From: Eremomyces bilateralis CBS 781.70
Lineage: Eukaryota > Ascomycota > Dothideomycetes > Eremomycetales > Eremomycetaceae
NCBI RefSeq assembly: GCF_010015585.1
Contig: NW_022985073.1
Span: 676,923-740,922, forward strand
Direction of reading: 5' to 3'
Length of the DNA: 64,000 bases
Shown here in pieces: positions 1-11,882 of the stretch; the first letter of the stretch is position 1; each line of letters opens with the position of its first letter. Position numbers and translations under genes: made by a program. The notes under the pieces are model-generated. The model saw only the letters and a program-made list of their open reading frames with translations, was not told the origin of the DNA and ran no database searches.

Positions 1-366
1 AGACGGGATAAAACAGGTTAATGCAAAGGCAGATATGAGACATCTGAGTCTCTAATGATCTGCACAGGGAGTTCAAATATCGTTTGATGCCGGACGATAG
101 ACTCGTTTTCCATGGTTCAACCCGTAAGTCATGGAGGAGCTCGAATCACACAAGAATTCATGGAAATTTTAATCGTAAAATGCCTAGTTGAAAGCATAAC
201 CTTGACTGACGTACCCATGTTCGATATCCATCCCCTGCAGACCCATGGATGTCCTTTCCTGCTCTCTTCTAGACTTCGTGCTATGTCATCGAGCATTGAA
301 ATCATGCGGACAGCCGACATTTAGGCGCAATGAAGACGCCACGTCCCGGCATGTCTTCTTCGTACC
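1..366. other. Intergenic, nothing recognised
   Basis: This stretch lies downstream of the reverse-strand gene that ends at 367. Short open frames exist on both strands but none resembles a known protein, and no repeat or RNA gene is visible. It presumably includes the 3' untranslated region of the neighbouring dehydrogenase. Confidence 0.4.
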
Positions 367-1548
367 TCAGTATTTGCTTTCGAAGCTCGCCCCAAGACCA
401 TACAACCCTTTGACCAAGCCTAAGACAGCCTCGAATGTTGGATCTCCTGGCTCTTTCTTAGTGGCTCTTTTGGTGATGATCGTCGCTTCCACATCTGGCA
501 CCTTCCAGTCCTTTAATGTGGTTTTGAGGTCTAGCGACTCGACCAGATCTAATATGGCCTTCCCTACGGCTTTCGCATCGGCAATGTCATCCCCACTGCG
601 TGGGCGCCCAATGTAAGGGAGCATTCTGGCGATCTGGGCTGCGTCCGCGGGGTTAGACTCTGCCTTTAGCTGTACAACGTGACCAAGCGTCAGGCATGAC
701 GTGAAGCCGTGGGGGATGGAGTATGGTGAGCCGAGTGCGTAGCCGAGGACATGACTAAGGCCGAGTGGGCCAGAGACATTAAGGCCCAGGAATCCGAGCG
801 AGGCAAAGGCGCCGAGTTGAAGGTGCGTGATGGTCTCCTCGTTGCGAGGATCTTGTTTATACTTCGGGAGGTATGTAAATAAAGTTGAGATCGCTGATAG
901 ACACATCTGGCGAGCAGGAATCTCCGTCGCATTTGGATGATACATGAGTTCGACGGCGTGGTCGATTGCGCGGAAGCCGGTGGAAATCCAGAGTCGTGGC
1001 GGTGTCTCCAGAGCGAATATAGAGTCATATATGACCACACGGGGTGCCAGTGCGGGATCACTGACGGCTATCTTGAGGCCGTGTTCATTGGAGTAGCCGC
1101 CATTCATTGTGCATTCCGCAGCACTTAGCGTCGTGGGAATAGTGATGTGGAACAAGTATTTTCCCAGCTTCTCGTTCACACGGTAAGAAATTGCCTTAGC
1201 CGAATCGATCGGGCTCCCGCCGCCGACACTGATGATTGTGTCGATATTCGGATCCTCGACCACACGGTCGGTTGCCTGGTCCAGTTGAGCTACGGGAGCA
1301 TGCTGCTTGATGTCCGCAAATGTCCCGGCATGGTTCGCACCAAGCAAGCTTTCAACCTGTTTAATGAGGCCGGTCTTCGTAGCCAGCGAAGAACCGGTTA
1401 TGATGAAAGCTTTCGACTTCGGTGATGGAAGGGCATTGACTAATTGCTTCGACACGGAACCCGATCCATAATACAATTGCTGCAACTGTGTCGGCTTCCA
1501 CAGCCCAGACGAGGTATTCGTTGTACTCGCCATTGATTCACCAGGCAT
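367..1548 (-). CDS. Maleylacetate reductase-like iron-type alcohol dehydrogenase
   Basis: Single-exon gene for 393 residues, the usual length of iron-type (group III) alcohol dehydrogenases of the maleylacetate reductase branch. These enzymes reduce maleylacetate to 3-oxoadipate with NAD(P)H at the end of hydroxyquinol and resorcinol breakdown. The nucleotide-binding loop GGGSPIDSAK is at residues 109-118. The metal-site region reads D196, H266 and H280, with the 14-residue spacing of the last two typical of the family. The second classical ligand, four residues after the Asp, is Glu200 instead of His. Such a change is seen in members that do not depend on iron, so metal use is uncertain. Met6 is an equally possible start. 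The gene points away from the Myb-like gene. A role in aromatic breakdown would suit the neighbouring cluster, but it lacks the shared palindrome found there. Confidence 0.85.
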   Translation of the reverse strand: MPGESMASTTNTSSGLWKPTQLQQLYYGSGSVSKQLVNALPSPKSKAFIITGSSLATKTGLIKQVESLLGANHAGTFADIKQHAPVAQLDQATDRVVEDPNIDTIISVGGGSPIDSAKAISYRVNEKLGKYLFHITIPTTLSAAECTMNGGYSNEHGLKIAVSDPALAPRVVIYDSIFALETPPRLWISTGFRAIDHAVELMYHPNATEIPARQMCLSAISTLFTYLPKYKQDPRNEETITHLQLGAFASLGFLGLNVSGPLGLSHVLGYALGSPYSIPHGFTSCLTLGHVVQLKAESNPADAAQIARMLPYIGRPRSGDDIADAKAVGKAILDLVESLDLKTTLKDWKVPDVEATIITKRATKKEPGDPTFEAVLGLVKGLYGLGASFESKY

Positions 1549-3679
1549 TGGGTTATGCTTTATTATTGGCAGTAACAGTTTTAGTGAGAATGGGAAGTTC
1601 TCAACCCCGAGGCAAACAGGAAGTCAACGGCAATTGCGGAGCAGTGTTGCACGGCTTGGTAAGCTGTGTGACTTCAATCCGAGGTCCAATAAAGCGGGTG
1701 AGAATTGGTGAGACTAATCACTAAAGTAAAAGTAACATGAACATTTGTAGACTTTTTGTTGTCTTCGAAACAGTATAATCGGTAAAAGGAACGACGGCAA
1801 GTTGACCGCCAGAATGCCAGAATGGCCGCCTCGGCCGCCTCGGCCCACCGTGCACGCTCATTGGTCGAAACCCTTCATCCGAAGATTTCCCGGCCGCTCT
1901 GCCCAATCCGCCTGCTTCGACGTCACATATAAAACGCGCATTCCACCATTCCTTCTTCTGCCGTTTTATTTCGTCGCTCTCGTCGTCTTCCCCTTCCTTC
2001 TCCTCTCAAACCCCCCAACTACTGCGGCGACCGAGAATCCACGACCGCTCTTCATTCTTCGCTTGCTCCCTGCTCCCCCTGCGTCTCTGGTTTTCGCTGC
2101 GTTCCCTAGCCGCCGCCCTCCCTCCGGATCGCCGTCCCAAATGTTGCACTCTGTCTATACAGCGCTGCGGTCTCTTCTGCCGGTCATTTCATTCTGGAGG
2201 AACTCGTCTGCCTGGATCACCAGGTACACCTCCCGTTTCCCTAGACCGTTTCTCTCACTCTCGAGCGTGGGACTGACTCTCTCCCAGAATCCGAATCCGA
2301 ATCCAACCTCCTCCCTCTCCATGCTCCTGCCCAAGTTCAGCAGATGGCCGACCATCTCGCGCACGTCCCGCTCGCGAGCTCGGAGTGGCCCACACACACC
2401 CCGGCATTGGGGGCCGCTGATCCCGTTCGGCCACGCCGAGTTCAGCGCCTGAGTCCACCGTCACCCTCAATCCGAGTCATGGAAGTCGGTCACAAGGTCC
2501 ACGGCTTATAACGATCCTAGATCCCTGTATCATTGTTTTCGTCGCTTTGCTACCTACGTGGCATTGTCGGACTCGTGGGCTGAGCCGGTCTGGATGAGGC
2601 GGAGATGAGGGAGGAAAAGCAAGGCAACGGCGAGGCGAGCAGTGGCGGTCGCGGTCATGCTCAAGGAGGGCCACGAGAGGACGAGAGGGCGAGACGGTGA
2701 GACGGTGAGATGCACACGCATGTTACTCTTCCCCCTTTAGCTCCTTGGCTTTCCGGAAGTGGTTGGTGAGTTGGAAATCTATCTGACACCCGGCGATCCC
2801 GAAGGATCTCCAAAAAAAAAACCTGCTCATCTCGCCTAGCCTGCTGAGCCCGCGTCTCAGGCAGCAGCTGGAGCGGTCGAGGGGATAGGTATGGTTGGAA
2901 TGCAGGGGATTGAAAGAGGCGGAGGGACTCGCTCCAAATCTGGGACGTTATTGAATGATGACGCTGTCACCAGACACACCTGATGCAGCATGTATCACTG
3001 TTCTGTCCTAGAAAGGCCGCACCACCATCAGGCGCGAATCTCGGACTGAGTTTCCCGAGGGAGCGCAGCTCTTGTTCCGGTCCAAGATTGAGCTACCCTT
3101 TTCCGATCCACCGTTAGAAGCGGCAAGTTCGGAGGCTCAGCAGCTCCATGTTGCGCATTATCGCATGACGAGGGCTTTCGCGCCGCTGGAAACGCGCGAT
3201 CCTTCAGGGGGACGAAGGCATAATGCGTGCCTCGTTGAAAGGCTGCAATGGTGCAATTCAGGATCGAGAAGGGGACACGTCAGCTCAGCCTCCTTCGCTC
3301 CGGTAGATGGGCGAGGAGGCGATATCATGCTTGATTGGCTTTCTGCGCTTCAGTCCTTCTACCTGGAAGACCGCTGCAAGTACTCCAGGAAGTGGGTATG
3401 CTCGTCTAGGGCTGGTGAGGGCATTTCATGCCTCCTGACCCTTTGATTGAATCGATGGCCTCGGTCCTGTCAGGCTCACTCTTCTCGCAAGATCCGATTT
3501 GGAAGCGCCGGGCCAGAGCTGGTGGATGATCCGCATACGGGCGAGCTGATAAACAAGGCGAGCCTGCTTCACGGCATAAAGGTTTCACTGCTTCCTGCTC
3601 CCTCCTTTCAAAGGTCAGCAACCCCCTCGCACCTTTTCAAGGGCCACACGCATTCAGTGAGAATTGCGCGAAAGCAGAC
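1549..3679. promoter_or_regulatory. 2.1-kb divergent intergenic region with TATA box and CT-rich leader
   Basis: Region between the divergent dehydrogenase and Myb-like genes. TATAAAA at 1928-1934 on the plus strand is followed by a pyrimidine-rich tract to about 2110, the usual look of a strong fungal core promoter and transcription start. The next convincing coding start is at 3680, so a leader of roughly 1.7 kb, perhaps with introns and upstream reading frames (for example an ATG at 2141), is the simplest reading. Open frames in the tract are compositionally biased and match nothing I know. A run of nine A at 2812 is the only simple repeat. Confidence 0.5.
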
Positions 3680-5840
3680 ATGGCGGTCGCTACAGCCCCT
3701 TATTCCTTCGATCCGCAACAATTGCGAATTCTGTCGCCCGATAACTTTCGCAATTATTCTAGCCCGCCAATGGGCCAGCAACCCGAGCGTCGGATGCCAA
3801 AAAGCGGATGCGGAGCTAATACCACTCCTGACATCTCTTCTAACGGCCCATGGACCGATATTGATGACATTCTGAAGGGCGAAGGCTTGGCCGGGCCAGA
3901 GCATACGCAGGAATCATTGTGCGAGGCATTCATAGGAAGCTGTACGGGTGAGTTCCCAGCGATGCTGCGCGAACAGCTTCAGAAGAGGACTATATACTAA
4001 TCTCTCTTAGATGCAGCTATACTCATCGAAGACAGCGAATCGGGCACTGATTCCGAAGATGAGCTGCCTTCTCTAAACGCATTGCTTAGTGCGGGCTCCC
4101 GACCGGAAACCGGTGGGACGCCGGCCGCCGATGGATTCCGTGATTCGAGCTCGTCACAAGCGATAGAGAGCGGCGAAATTCCGCCGTCTGGAAAGAACGG
4201 CGAACCCTCTACTGGCGTCGGCATGTCCCGGAGCAGTAGCGACTTATGTGAGTCCGCGTATCCCTTCCAGTGCTTCGTCTTACGCTAACGCAAATGGCAG
4301 CCAACTACTGTACTATAGACGACGACCTCTCAGTAGCGGACCATACGCGACTGCTATTTGAGAGCCTCGTTCAATCTACCGAAACGGCCGAATCTGGCAA
4401 CCAGCAACCTTCAGGTATGGCCTCGCCGCGCTCTAGAATAGGCATGACCCGACTAACAGAGCAAACGGATGGCATCGCCGATGAAAACCACGACCTTGAA
4501 ATCAATCTGTCGTCCCTTGAACAAAGGAAGCGGAACGGTTCCTCCTCCTGCACGACCCATCCACCGATCTCGGTGCTGCGCCCGACGCTAGATCACAACA
4601 TCAGATAGACCGGCAGCCATTAGAGGAGCAGCGTCCAGCGAAGCGACCGAGACGGTCTCGTTCCGGCGAGGCGCCACCATCCGTCGCCGCTGTCCACGAT
4701 ACTGGGCTTGACTGTTCAGGGCGGCGCGAGACTCCACCCATATATCATCGTGTAGGGAAGGAACGACCGGTCTCTGCCAATGCCGAGACATCTCCCCAAG
4801 ACGGTGATAAGAGCGGCGCAGCGGATAATAAAGGAAGTGCGCGAAGCGAGCACATAAACCGCGACCGCTCTAGCAACCGTGGGCTGACCAGCACTGGCCT
4901 ACGACCGGCTTCGTCTCCCCGTGTAATGAGAGCGTACCAGCGACGTGAGACCGACGATCCGATTCGCGAGCATAGCCAGCTAGGAGACACTGCTGATTAT
5001 GGTCGCGGCTGTGGCGGTGACACAGACGAAGAGCATGCCGTGGATAACAACTATAGAACAACGTCGCCGGGACCGCCACTGGCGCGAAGGAATCGAGGCA
5101 AGATCCAGCGCAGAGGTCGACCGTTCCAGTCGGATGCTGGGAGGAACATACCCACGCTCGCACGGGATCAGCGGATTCCACGCTGCTTGAGCAGCCCGCA
5201 TCCCGACTCCTCAGCAGCCAGAAGCGACGATCGAGGCCCTCGGTACAGCCACGAGAGCGTACCTTTCACCATGGCCCGGCACAATATAACCGACACTTCT
5301 CTTCGTCCAACGGCGGGGGACACTTTCCTAGCAGCTACGATCAAGATCGATAGCAACACCAAGGCGATTTCTTGCGGCATGTTACTCACGCTTCTCGAGA
5401 GAATCCTAGGCCATACAACGAAAGTACAAGACATGACGCTCAAACCGCTCTTAGAAGGCCAATGGCTGCTGACCGGTTTCCTGTGCAGACCTTGCATCAA
5501 TGTCGTCGCCACCACGCAGTGCGAGACTACGCCAAACTGGCGAAGGAGTGCTGCCTCGGGGACCGACTCGGAAGATGACGGTAGCGTCGGCGGGAACGAT
5601 AGTAGCGTCAGCGACTATGGTATCGAGGACGATAATTACATCGGTCAGGGCGTACATGGGCGAAGGAATCGGCGCTGGGAGCCTTTGGAGGATGAGCGCT
5701 TGCGGGCGTGCAGAGTAGAGGGAAAGTCATGGGAGTGGATCTCGAAACAGTTCCCGGGTAGGACGCCGGGCGCCGTGTGTACCCACTGGCACACGATAAA
5801 AAGGTCACGGGAAGGAGTGGATGAGGCAACGGATCCTTAG
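3680..5840 (+). CDS. Myb/SANT-domain DNA-binding protein
   Basis: Multi-exon gene for a mostly low-complexity, acidic and Ser/Arg-rich nuclear protein ending in one Myb/SANT module (5665-5810). The module has three spaced aromatic positions (W in RRWEPLEDE, W in WEWISKQF, W in HWHTIKR). The text PGRTPGAV is typical of the recognition helix of fungal Myb-like factors. A basic stretch KRPRRSRS (about 4640) could be a nuclear signal. Introns 3948-4010 and 4248-4300 have clear GTGAGT donors. A third intron is required between about 4415 and 4530 because the frame changes; donor GTATGG at 4415 with acceptor at 4530 keeps the frame and gives about 642 residues, but this boundary is uncertain. It sits beside the catabolic cluster but no target is evident. 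Confidence 0.7.
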
Positions 5841-7194
5841 CGCTACAGTGATGAACTGGATGCCCACATGGCGCGGGAGATGCTTGGTTCTTCTTCTGAT
5901 CCATCGATAGGATTGACTCTTAATTTCTGCAATACTGTTTGCAATTTCCATTTAGGAATGCAAAATTGGGGTGTCTTGGCGAATTGTGAGGAAGTTGCGA
6001 AATTTCGAATGGGGTCCACGGAAGCGAGAAGGATTTGCACTCGATATGGGCAGATATTTGACGTGGAAAAGAGCTATCAGTCGAGACTTCAATTCAATAT
6101 AATACTCCATTCTCCAAACCTCTCCGCTTTGCCACTTTCTTTTCTTCTCGTGTTTGCCTGTTCCTGCCACCGGCGCACTTCTTGCCACAACGTCATGATA
6201 AACGAGGAAATGGACAACCTTTCCTGGCCCACATTCTTGATTGACCTTGTAGAAGTATTGATACGTGATTGATTGATCTATCTAGGAGTATGGGAGGCCT
6301 CGGAGGAATAGGAGGTAACCACACATTATACTAGCCGTATTGGGATGTCACCTGACTCCCAACCTCTAGAGGATGGTTGATATCCAACAAATTAGAGCTC
6401 GAGAGGTGAGTATTCCGCTTTGGCTGGTGCCGGATTGTGTCGCATTACGCGGGGATGATGATCAAGCAAGGTCGATGCTTAAGCTCAGTTACTGCAGAGA
6501 CACGATGCAAGTTGTTATTGACGATTCCCATTGTCTGGAAGAGATCTAGCTAGCAAGGCAGTTGAAGATAAAGCTAGATATATAGGAAAGGACTGAGGAG
6601 TCCTGATTAGGCTTAGCCTAGGGGTACTGGGCAGCGATTGGAATGTTGCGTGGCATTGGAAATCAACAGGGGCATTTTGCGACAGATTGACCAACACGGC
6701 GAACCGCGTATTCCGTCCAAGACCGCCCTCCGGAAAGTGAATGTTCTTGCATTATCTGACGGTAAATTTGGAAAATTTCGTTTAGATTTACTAGAGGGAA
6801 TTGGATAACTTACAATGTAATCGTTCCATATCACTTAGTAATCCACCAACCTCATAGTTAGTTATTTAGTTAGTTAGTTAGTTAAGTGCCATATTTGTGA
6901 AGGTTGTCAAAAGATTCATCTCTACCCTTCATCTTGCAGAGAACCGTCCCTTTCCCCACACGCTACCCCGGAATCCTACCAGTGCCCTGGAATACTCCCC
7001 CGGAATACTATGGAGGTGGCGGTGCCGGTGCCCATGGTGCCAAGCGCTAGATCCGGATCTAATCAATCTAACAGTAGGGTTGATGCCACCTCGTCCAATC
7101 ACTCGTCCATTTTGACGACCATACTAGACGACAACTCCATACTACTTCTATCCGTCCTAACTAATGATTTTAGGTAGATCACTGCACCGCCGGC
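5841..7194. other. Intergenic between Myb-like gene and transporter
   Basis: About 1.35 kb with no convincing coding frame. It probably holds the 3' end of the Myb-like transcript and the distal promoter of the transporter. The only structure I see is the TTAG repeat described separately. Confidence 0.4.
6855..6885. repeat. Short TTAG tandem repeat
   Basis: The tetranucleotide TTAG (register TAGT) is repeated about seven times with one interruption. It is a simple microsatellite. The unit differs from the TTAGGG telomere repeat, so it is not an internal telomere tract. Confidence 0.8.
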
Positions 7195-7204
7195 CGGTAT
7201 ACCG
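7195..7204. promoter_or_regulatory. CGGTATACCG palindrome upstream of the MFS gene
   Basis: Perfect 10-bp palindrome of the form CGG-N4-CCG, 214 bp before the transporter start. Inverted CGG triplets are the usual binding sites of Zn2Cys6 dimers. The same ten bases occur in the dioxygenase/hydrolase promoter at 13829, and one-base variants occur at 12085 and 18270. A role as operator for the Zn2Cys6 protein at 21.3-23.5 kb is inference. Confidence 0.5.
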
Positions 7205-7418
7205 CGCTTCGATGTGCAACTTTGGCCGAACCGATTACACGGTGCATCTGGCCGGCTTGGCGACTCTGCACACGCAGATGGAAACTGCATATGCTCAGCT
7301 CTATTTAAACCCACAGGATACTACGATCTTCACGCCATAAGTCCCTCATTCTCTTCTAATATCATCACCCAACAGCGAAGAAACAAGTACGTGCGACTCG
7401 ACCTCTTTTGCTACCACA

Positions 7419-9220
7419 ATGTCAGACAAGGAAGCTGGCCAGAGGGCAGACCACCTGGAGACCACTACCGGCGACAACGCCAGCGAGATAATCAAGCAGA
7501 CAATTACCGTCGACACGTTGCACAATGATGAGGCAATGAAAGTGCTCGGGAACGCAAGGACCACTGACGCCGTTGACTGGGACGAAGATGAGGAACGGAG
7601 GCTCGTTCGCAAACTGGATTGGAAGTTGATGCCACTGCTCTTTCTGACATTTGGACTCCAATTCTACGACAAAGCATTGTTGTCTTCAGCAGTAAGTATC
7701 AGTGCCAATTATTATGGAAAAACGGTTTAAGATTTCACATACAGGCCCTTTTTGGAATGCGAGAGGACCTCAACCTAACCGGAAATCGATACAACATGTC
7801 TTCTTCCATCTTCTACTTGGGATATATTGCTGGTGCACTACCCACAGCGCTACTAGCACAACGATTCAAAGTCGAACGTGTTGCTGCGGGTCTCATCTTT
7901 GTTTGGGGCGCTTGTTGCACTGCCGCTGTTGGAGCTCGTAACTTCCAAACCTTGTACATCCAACGCTTCTTTCTTGGATTTTTGGAGTCTGGCATCTCTC
8001 CAATCTTCATGGTTATGGTGTCGAGCTTCTACAAGAAGGACGAGCAGGCATGGCGCCAGGGAATATGGTTTTCGGCCAGTAGGCTCTCAGCAATGTCCCA
8101 AGTTCGGAGAGTTCCACTAACAGTTTCTCAGGTGCTTTTATCAGCGTGCCTGGTCCACTTATCAACTATGGACTTGGACACATCACAGGCTCCCTTGCGC
8201 CGTGGAAATATATGTTCATTGTGGCAGGATGCCTCACAATGCTGTGGAGCATTGTGGTGTACTTCTTTATGCCACCAGATCCAATCCGAGCAAAGGGATT
8301 TACAGAAAGGGAGCGGTTCATCCTCGTCGCACGATTGCGATCTAACAACACGGGTGTCCGCAATACTCATTTCAAGGCCGCACAACTTATCGAAACCTTG
8401 GCCGATCCACGATTTTTGCTCACGTTTGCTATGGCATTCTTGATTTTCATTGTCAATGGCCCGGTTTCAACCTTCATGCCACTCATCATTGCCAGCTTTG
8501 GCTATAGTGGTTTCAACAGCCTACTTCTGTCGATACCAGTAGGTGCATTTGGCGGTGTCAGCGCACTTGCGTCAGCCTATTTGGCCCATCGTGTAGCTAG
8601 GCGCGGATGGAGAACATGGGTTATGATCGCGTTCCTAATTCCAGCCATCGTTGGTTCTGTTCTCTTGTGGCAAGTCGAGAGGAAGCATCAAGGGCCATCC
8701 CTCCTAGGTATCATCCTGTTGGGAGGGTTTGCTTCCCCATATGGTATCCTTATGGGTATACAGACTGCCAACACTGCAGGATATACCAAAAGATCGGTCA
8801 CTGCTGCTGGTATCTTTGTGGGTTACTGCCTGGGTAAGTACGATCATGGTCGACATTTCCCACCGCTCCGGCCATCCTCCGCTCCCCAATGCTCGAGATT
8901 ACTATACTCCAGAGACAGCTAACCAACTTTTCAGGCAATTTCACTGGCCCACTTCTATTCAAACCAGAAGATGCTCCTGGATACGCACCAGGGTTCTTGA
9001 GTGTTTTAATAACGAGTATAGCAGCCGGTGTCCTGGCCGTTGGATACAGATATATTTGCGTTTGGGAAAATCACAAACGCGACAAATCCGGTGTTGCGGA
9101 GGGCTTTGAGCATGCTTACGACGATGATGTCACGGACATAAAGGTATGTAGAATGTCTGTGAATCTGTTAGAACTCGATGCTAAGGAATGCAGAATCCAC
9201 AATTCAGATATAATATCTAG
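7419..9220 (+). CDS. MFS transporter, anion:cation symporter (Dal5/allantoate permease) family
   Basis: Five-exon gene for 514 residues, the normal size of the Dal5/TNA1 group of fungal major-facilitator permeases, which import small organic acids such as allantoate, nicotinate and aromatic acids across the plasma membrane. Introns: 7692-7744, 8079-8131, 8834-8934 and 9144-9193. The last exon is only eight codons plus stop. Family marks include the opening membrane segment after DWKLMPLLFLTF, the loop IFYLGYIAGALP, the region RFFLGFLESGISP and the C-terminal FRYNI just before the stop. About 12 hydrophobic segments are visible. The gene opens the aromatic cluster and has the shared palindrome in its promoter, so I infer that it brings in the aromatic substrate. 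The exact substrate cannot be read from sequence. Confidence 0.88.
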
Positions 9221-9827
9221 CGTGGGAAGTGTGCGCTCGATATACCGAGAACATAGAATTCTACCTATCACCAGCGATGCTTCGCGTAATTTGTCGTTGC
9301 TGGGTTAGTTGCTCCGTGTTGGCCGAAGGGTTCTCCCAAAGGATTCGAGAGTTCTGTATATACGCACTCTATCTCGTTGAAAACGGTTTTGATTGAGCCA
9401 TAAAGCTCCAGACCCCATTCTAAATTGAAAGCGCATCGAGGTAGACGTTCACGGGACAGTGAGGTTTTGCTGTCGCAGGGCCAACTGGAGTGTCATTTCC
9501 GTGAATAGTATGGGTTGCAAGTAACCCGTCAATTAAGTTATCAACGATCGAACAGGTACAGGCGATGGCCTGTCTCGATTACTTGGGCATTATACAGATC
9601 GTTGGTTCTTGGCATCTAGCCTTCAGTGACAACCTCTGTGGTTTGCGCATAGGCTCCGACCATCTGGCATACGACCTAATATTGACATTGATGATTGACT
9701 TAGATTAAGGAACTTGTACTGTATTCTATATGACTAAAACCTAGAAATATCGGGTGAAGAAGTAAATGCGGAGAGCATGGAAAGCCACGAAACTATAACC
9801 GGGTAGCTATATCGATGATTCCAACCA
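9221..9827. other. Intergenic between convergent genes
   Basis: About 600 bp between the ends of the transporter and the hydroxylase, which converge. It should hold both 3' untranslated regions. No coding frame, repeat or RNA gene is recognised. Confidence 0.4.
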
Positions 9828-11882
9828 TCAGTGCTGGAATGCAGCAAGGTCTTGAACTTTTTCATGCGCTTCCATCCCAACTGTACCGGTGAATGCATTC
9901 TCGGAGCCCGGAAGATTTTGTTGTGCTCGCTCACTATTGAATGTTGCGGACGGCTTTTTTCCAGCGACGATGGAAAGGATCTCCGCCACGTCTATGGTGT
10001 CCGCTGAGGCGCTCTCTGGGCATCGCCAGGCAACATGGTCGTCCGGTCGGACTAAGACTGCATCTCTTTCCCATACCTTTCGTGCAGCTCTTTCCTTTGG
10101 AAGGTGCACCGACTTCAGTGGCACGCCCTGCACAGATGCAACGGTTGAAAACGCTTGAAAATAGGCCGCTTCGGGTGTGAAATCGACCAGGGTGTACTCG
10201 TTTCCGGTGCCGAATAAGTCGAAGATGCTTGTCTGGCCGTCAGAGAGAAAGAGATGTGGAGCGCGGGCACCGGGCCACGTCGAGGGGACATAGTGCTTGT
10301 AGTTCCATGTCGGCTCTGCTTTCGGATCCTCGCTAATAACCGACGGAGAGTTGTTGTACCTGTACCCCAACTCAATACCGTGATCCGTGTTTTCTCCGTT
10401 GTGTGCTGCAACATGCTCAGAAATTTTGGCTCTCAACGCTGCTCCGTCGTCCGAATCTAGAGAGGCCATCTTTGGTACCGCAAGGCACCATTGACGGTAG
10501 GTGTGATGTACCATTTGGTGGACTCCAGAACGCTCGATATTCCTCGCAGCGACAGGTCGTCGTTCGGCTTCATAAGAATCCAGGAGATGCGGCCCTCCGT
10601 GGCCACGTACAACTGCTGCAATTTTCCAGCCAATGTCGAAACTGTCTCCCACCGCCGTGTTCATGCCATAACCGCCGGTTGGAATGTTCTGATGCGCCGC
10701 ATCTCCAGAGATAAATACCCGTCCGCCGCTTGACGTGTAATTATTCGCTAGATAAATGTTTGGCCGCCAGAGGCTGGTGACCAAAACCTCATCGACTTTG
10801 ATCTCAAATGGAGTGAGTTCACCACCAAGAGCGGTATATATGGCAGTGCAAGGGTCAATTTTAGAGACATCAGTGCCCAAGGGGACAGGGTTGTGGACCG
10901 TCCAAGTATCCTTCTCGTCTTGCGAAATGATGACTGAGCCGCTCGCAAAGAAGATATGCCAAAATTGCCCCTGCTGGTGCAAACGCGTCAGATCTCTTGA
11001 CTTGAAATGGATGAGATGCATCGCGGCAGGTCTCAACTCGTAGTTAGCGATGAGAATGAAGAGATAGGTGGATATACTTACACAGGTCCGCCTTCTAACT
11101 TGCTTCCAATGGCGGTTCTGACTTTGCTCCCTGCACCATCGCATCCTATGACATATAAGGACCGAATGATATGCCGGATCCCTTCAGCATCGACCACGAT
11201 GGATTCGACATAGGACTCCTTTTCGATCAAGCTTTCGAATTTCCAACCGAAATAGGTTTCGATGCTGGATGAGATTTGCAATTTAGGCTTCAACCAGGCT
11301 TCAAAGATTGCTTGAGAGCATCTCTGATACGGCTCACGTGGCATGGAACCGTCATTTTGCTCGCGTATCCGTGCCCGCCAGCTGTTCGGCGATGGAAGTT
11401 CCTTTTTGAGTTAATATTGGTACCGAACCCGAACAGGTTTATGCATTAACCTACCCATTTACCCATTATCTTGCCATTGTCAGACAGGCCAGTGCTAAAA
11501 TTGACATTAAACGAGTAATCCTGAGGAACACCTAATGTCGTTTAAGCAGTTGTTCAGGGGGTTCAAAGTGGGTGTGGCCAGGAGAGCAGATCAGCGTTAG
11601 GGGAGAAGATAGACATACCAACGTCGCGAAGCCCTTGGTCTATACCGAGACGTTTCAAGATCTCCATACTCCTGCAGTTCGTAATGTCCATCTTTGGCCA
11701 TTTAGTCGTGTCGAAGTTACGCTCGACCAACATGCATCGGGTGCCATTTGACGCCAATTGCAAAGCGGCAATCAGACCAGCCGGCCCAGCACCGACCACC
11801 AACACCGGTGCCTCATGCTCGACAGTTGCCTATTCGGTCAGTCGAGTCGGTTGCTTGCTTTGGGTTCGGGGGTGCCAACCAT
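9828..11882 (-). CDS. Class A FAD-dependent aromatic hydroxylase (MhpA/TfdB/phenol-hydroxylase-like)
   Basis: Five-exon gene for 604 residues, within the size of class A flavoprotein monooxygenases with a thioredoxin-like C-terminal domain. These add a hydroxyl group ortho or para to an existing one using NAD(P)H and O2. Visible marks: Rossmann motif GAGPAG (14-19), the conserved middle stretch GKIMGKW, a GD motif in the run GDAAHQNIPTGGYGMN that contacts FAD, and the C-terminal RPDDHVAWR. Introns: 11830-11879, 11532-11618, 11402-11454 and 11032-11081. The first falls directly after the ATG, with a weak GTTGGC donor but a good CTGAC branch site. It is needed because an in-frame stop precedes the FAD fold. 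It would prepare the substrate for the neighbouring dioxygenase. Confidence 0.85.

Noticed and set aside
1802-2452. 216-residue open frame on the plus strand
   Set aside because: It overlaps the TATA box and the pyrimidine-rich leader, is dominated by Pro/Ser/Arg runs and matches no family.
6855-6885. TTAG repeats as an internal telomere tract
   Set aside because: The unit is four bases and lacks GG; it is a simple microsatellite.
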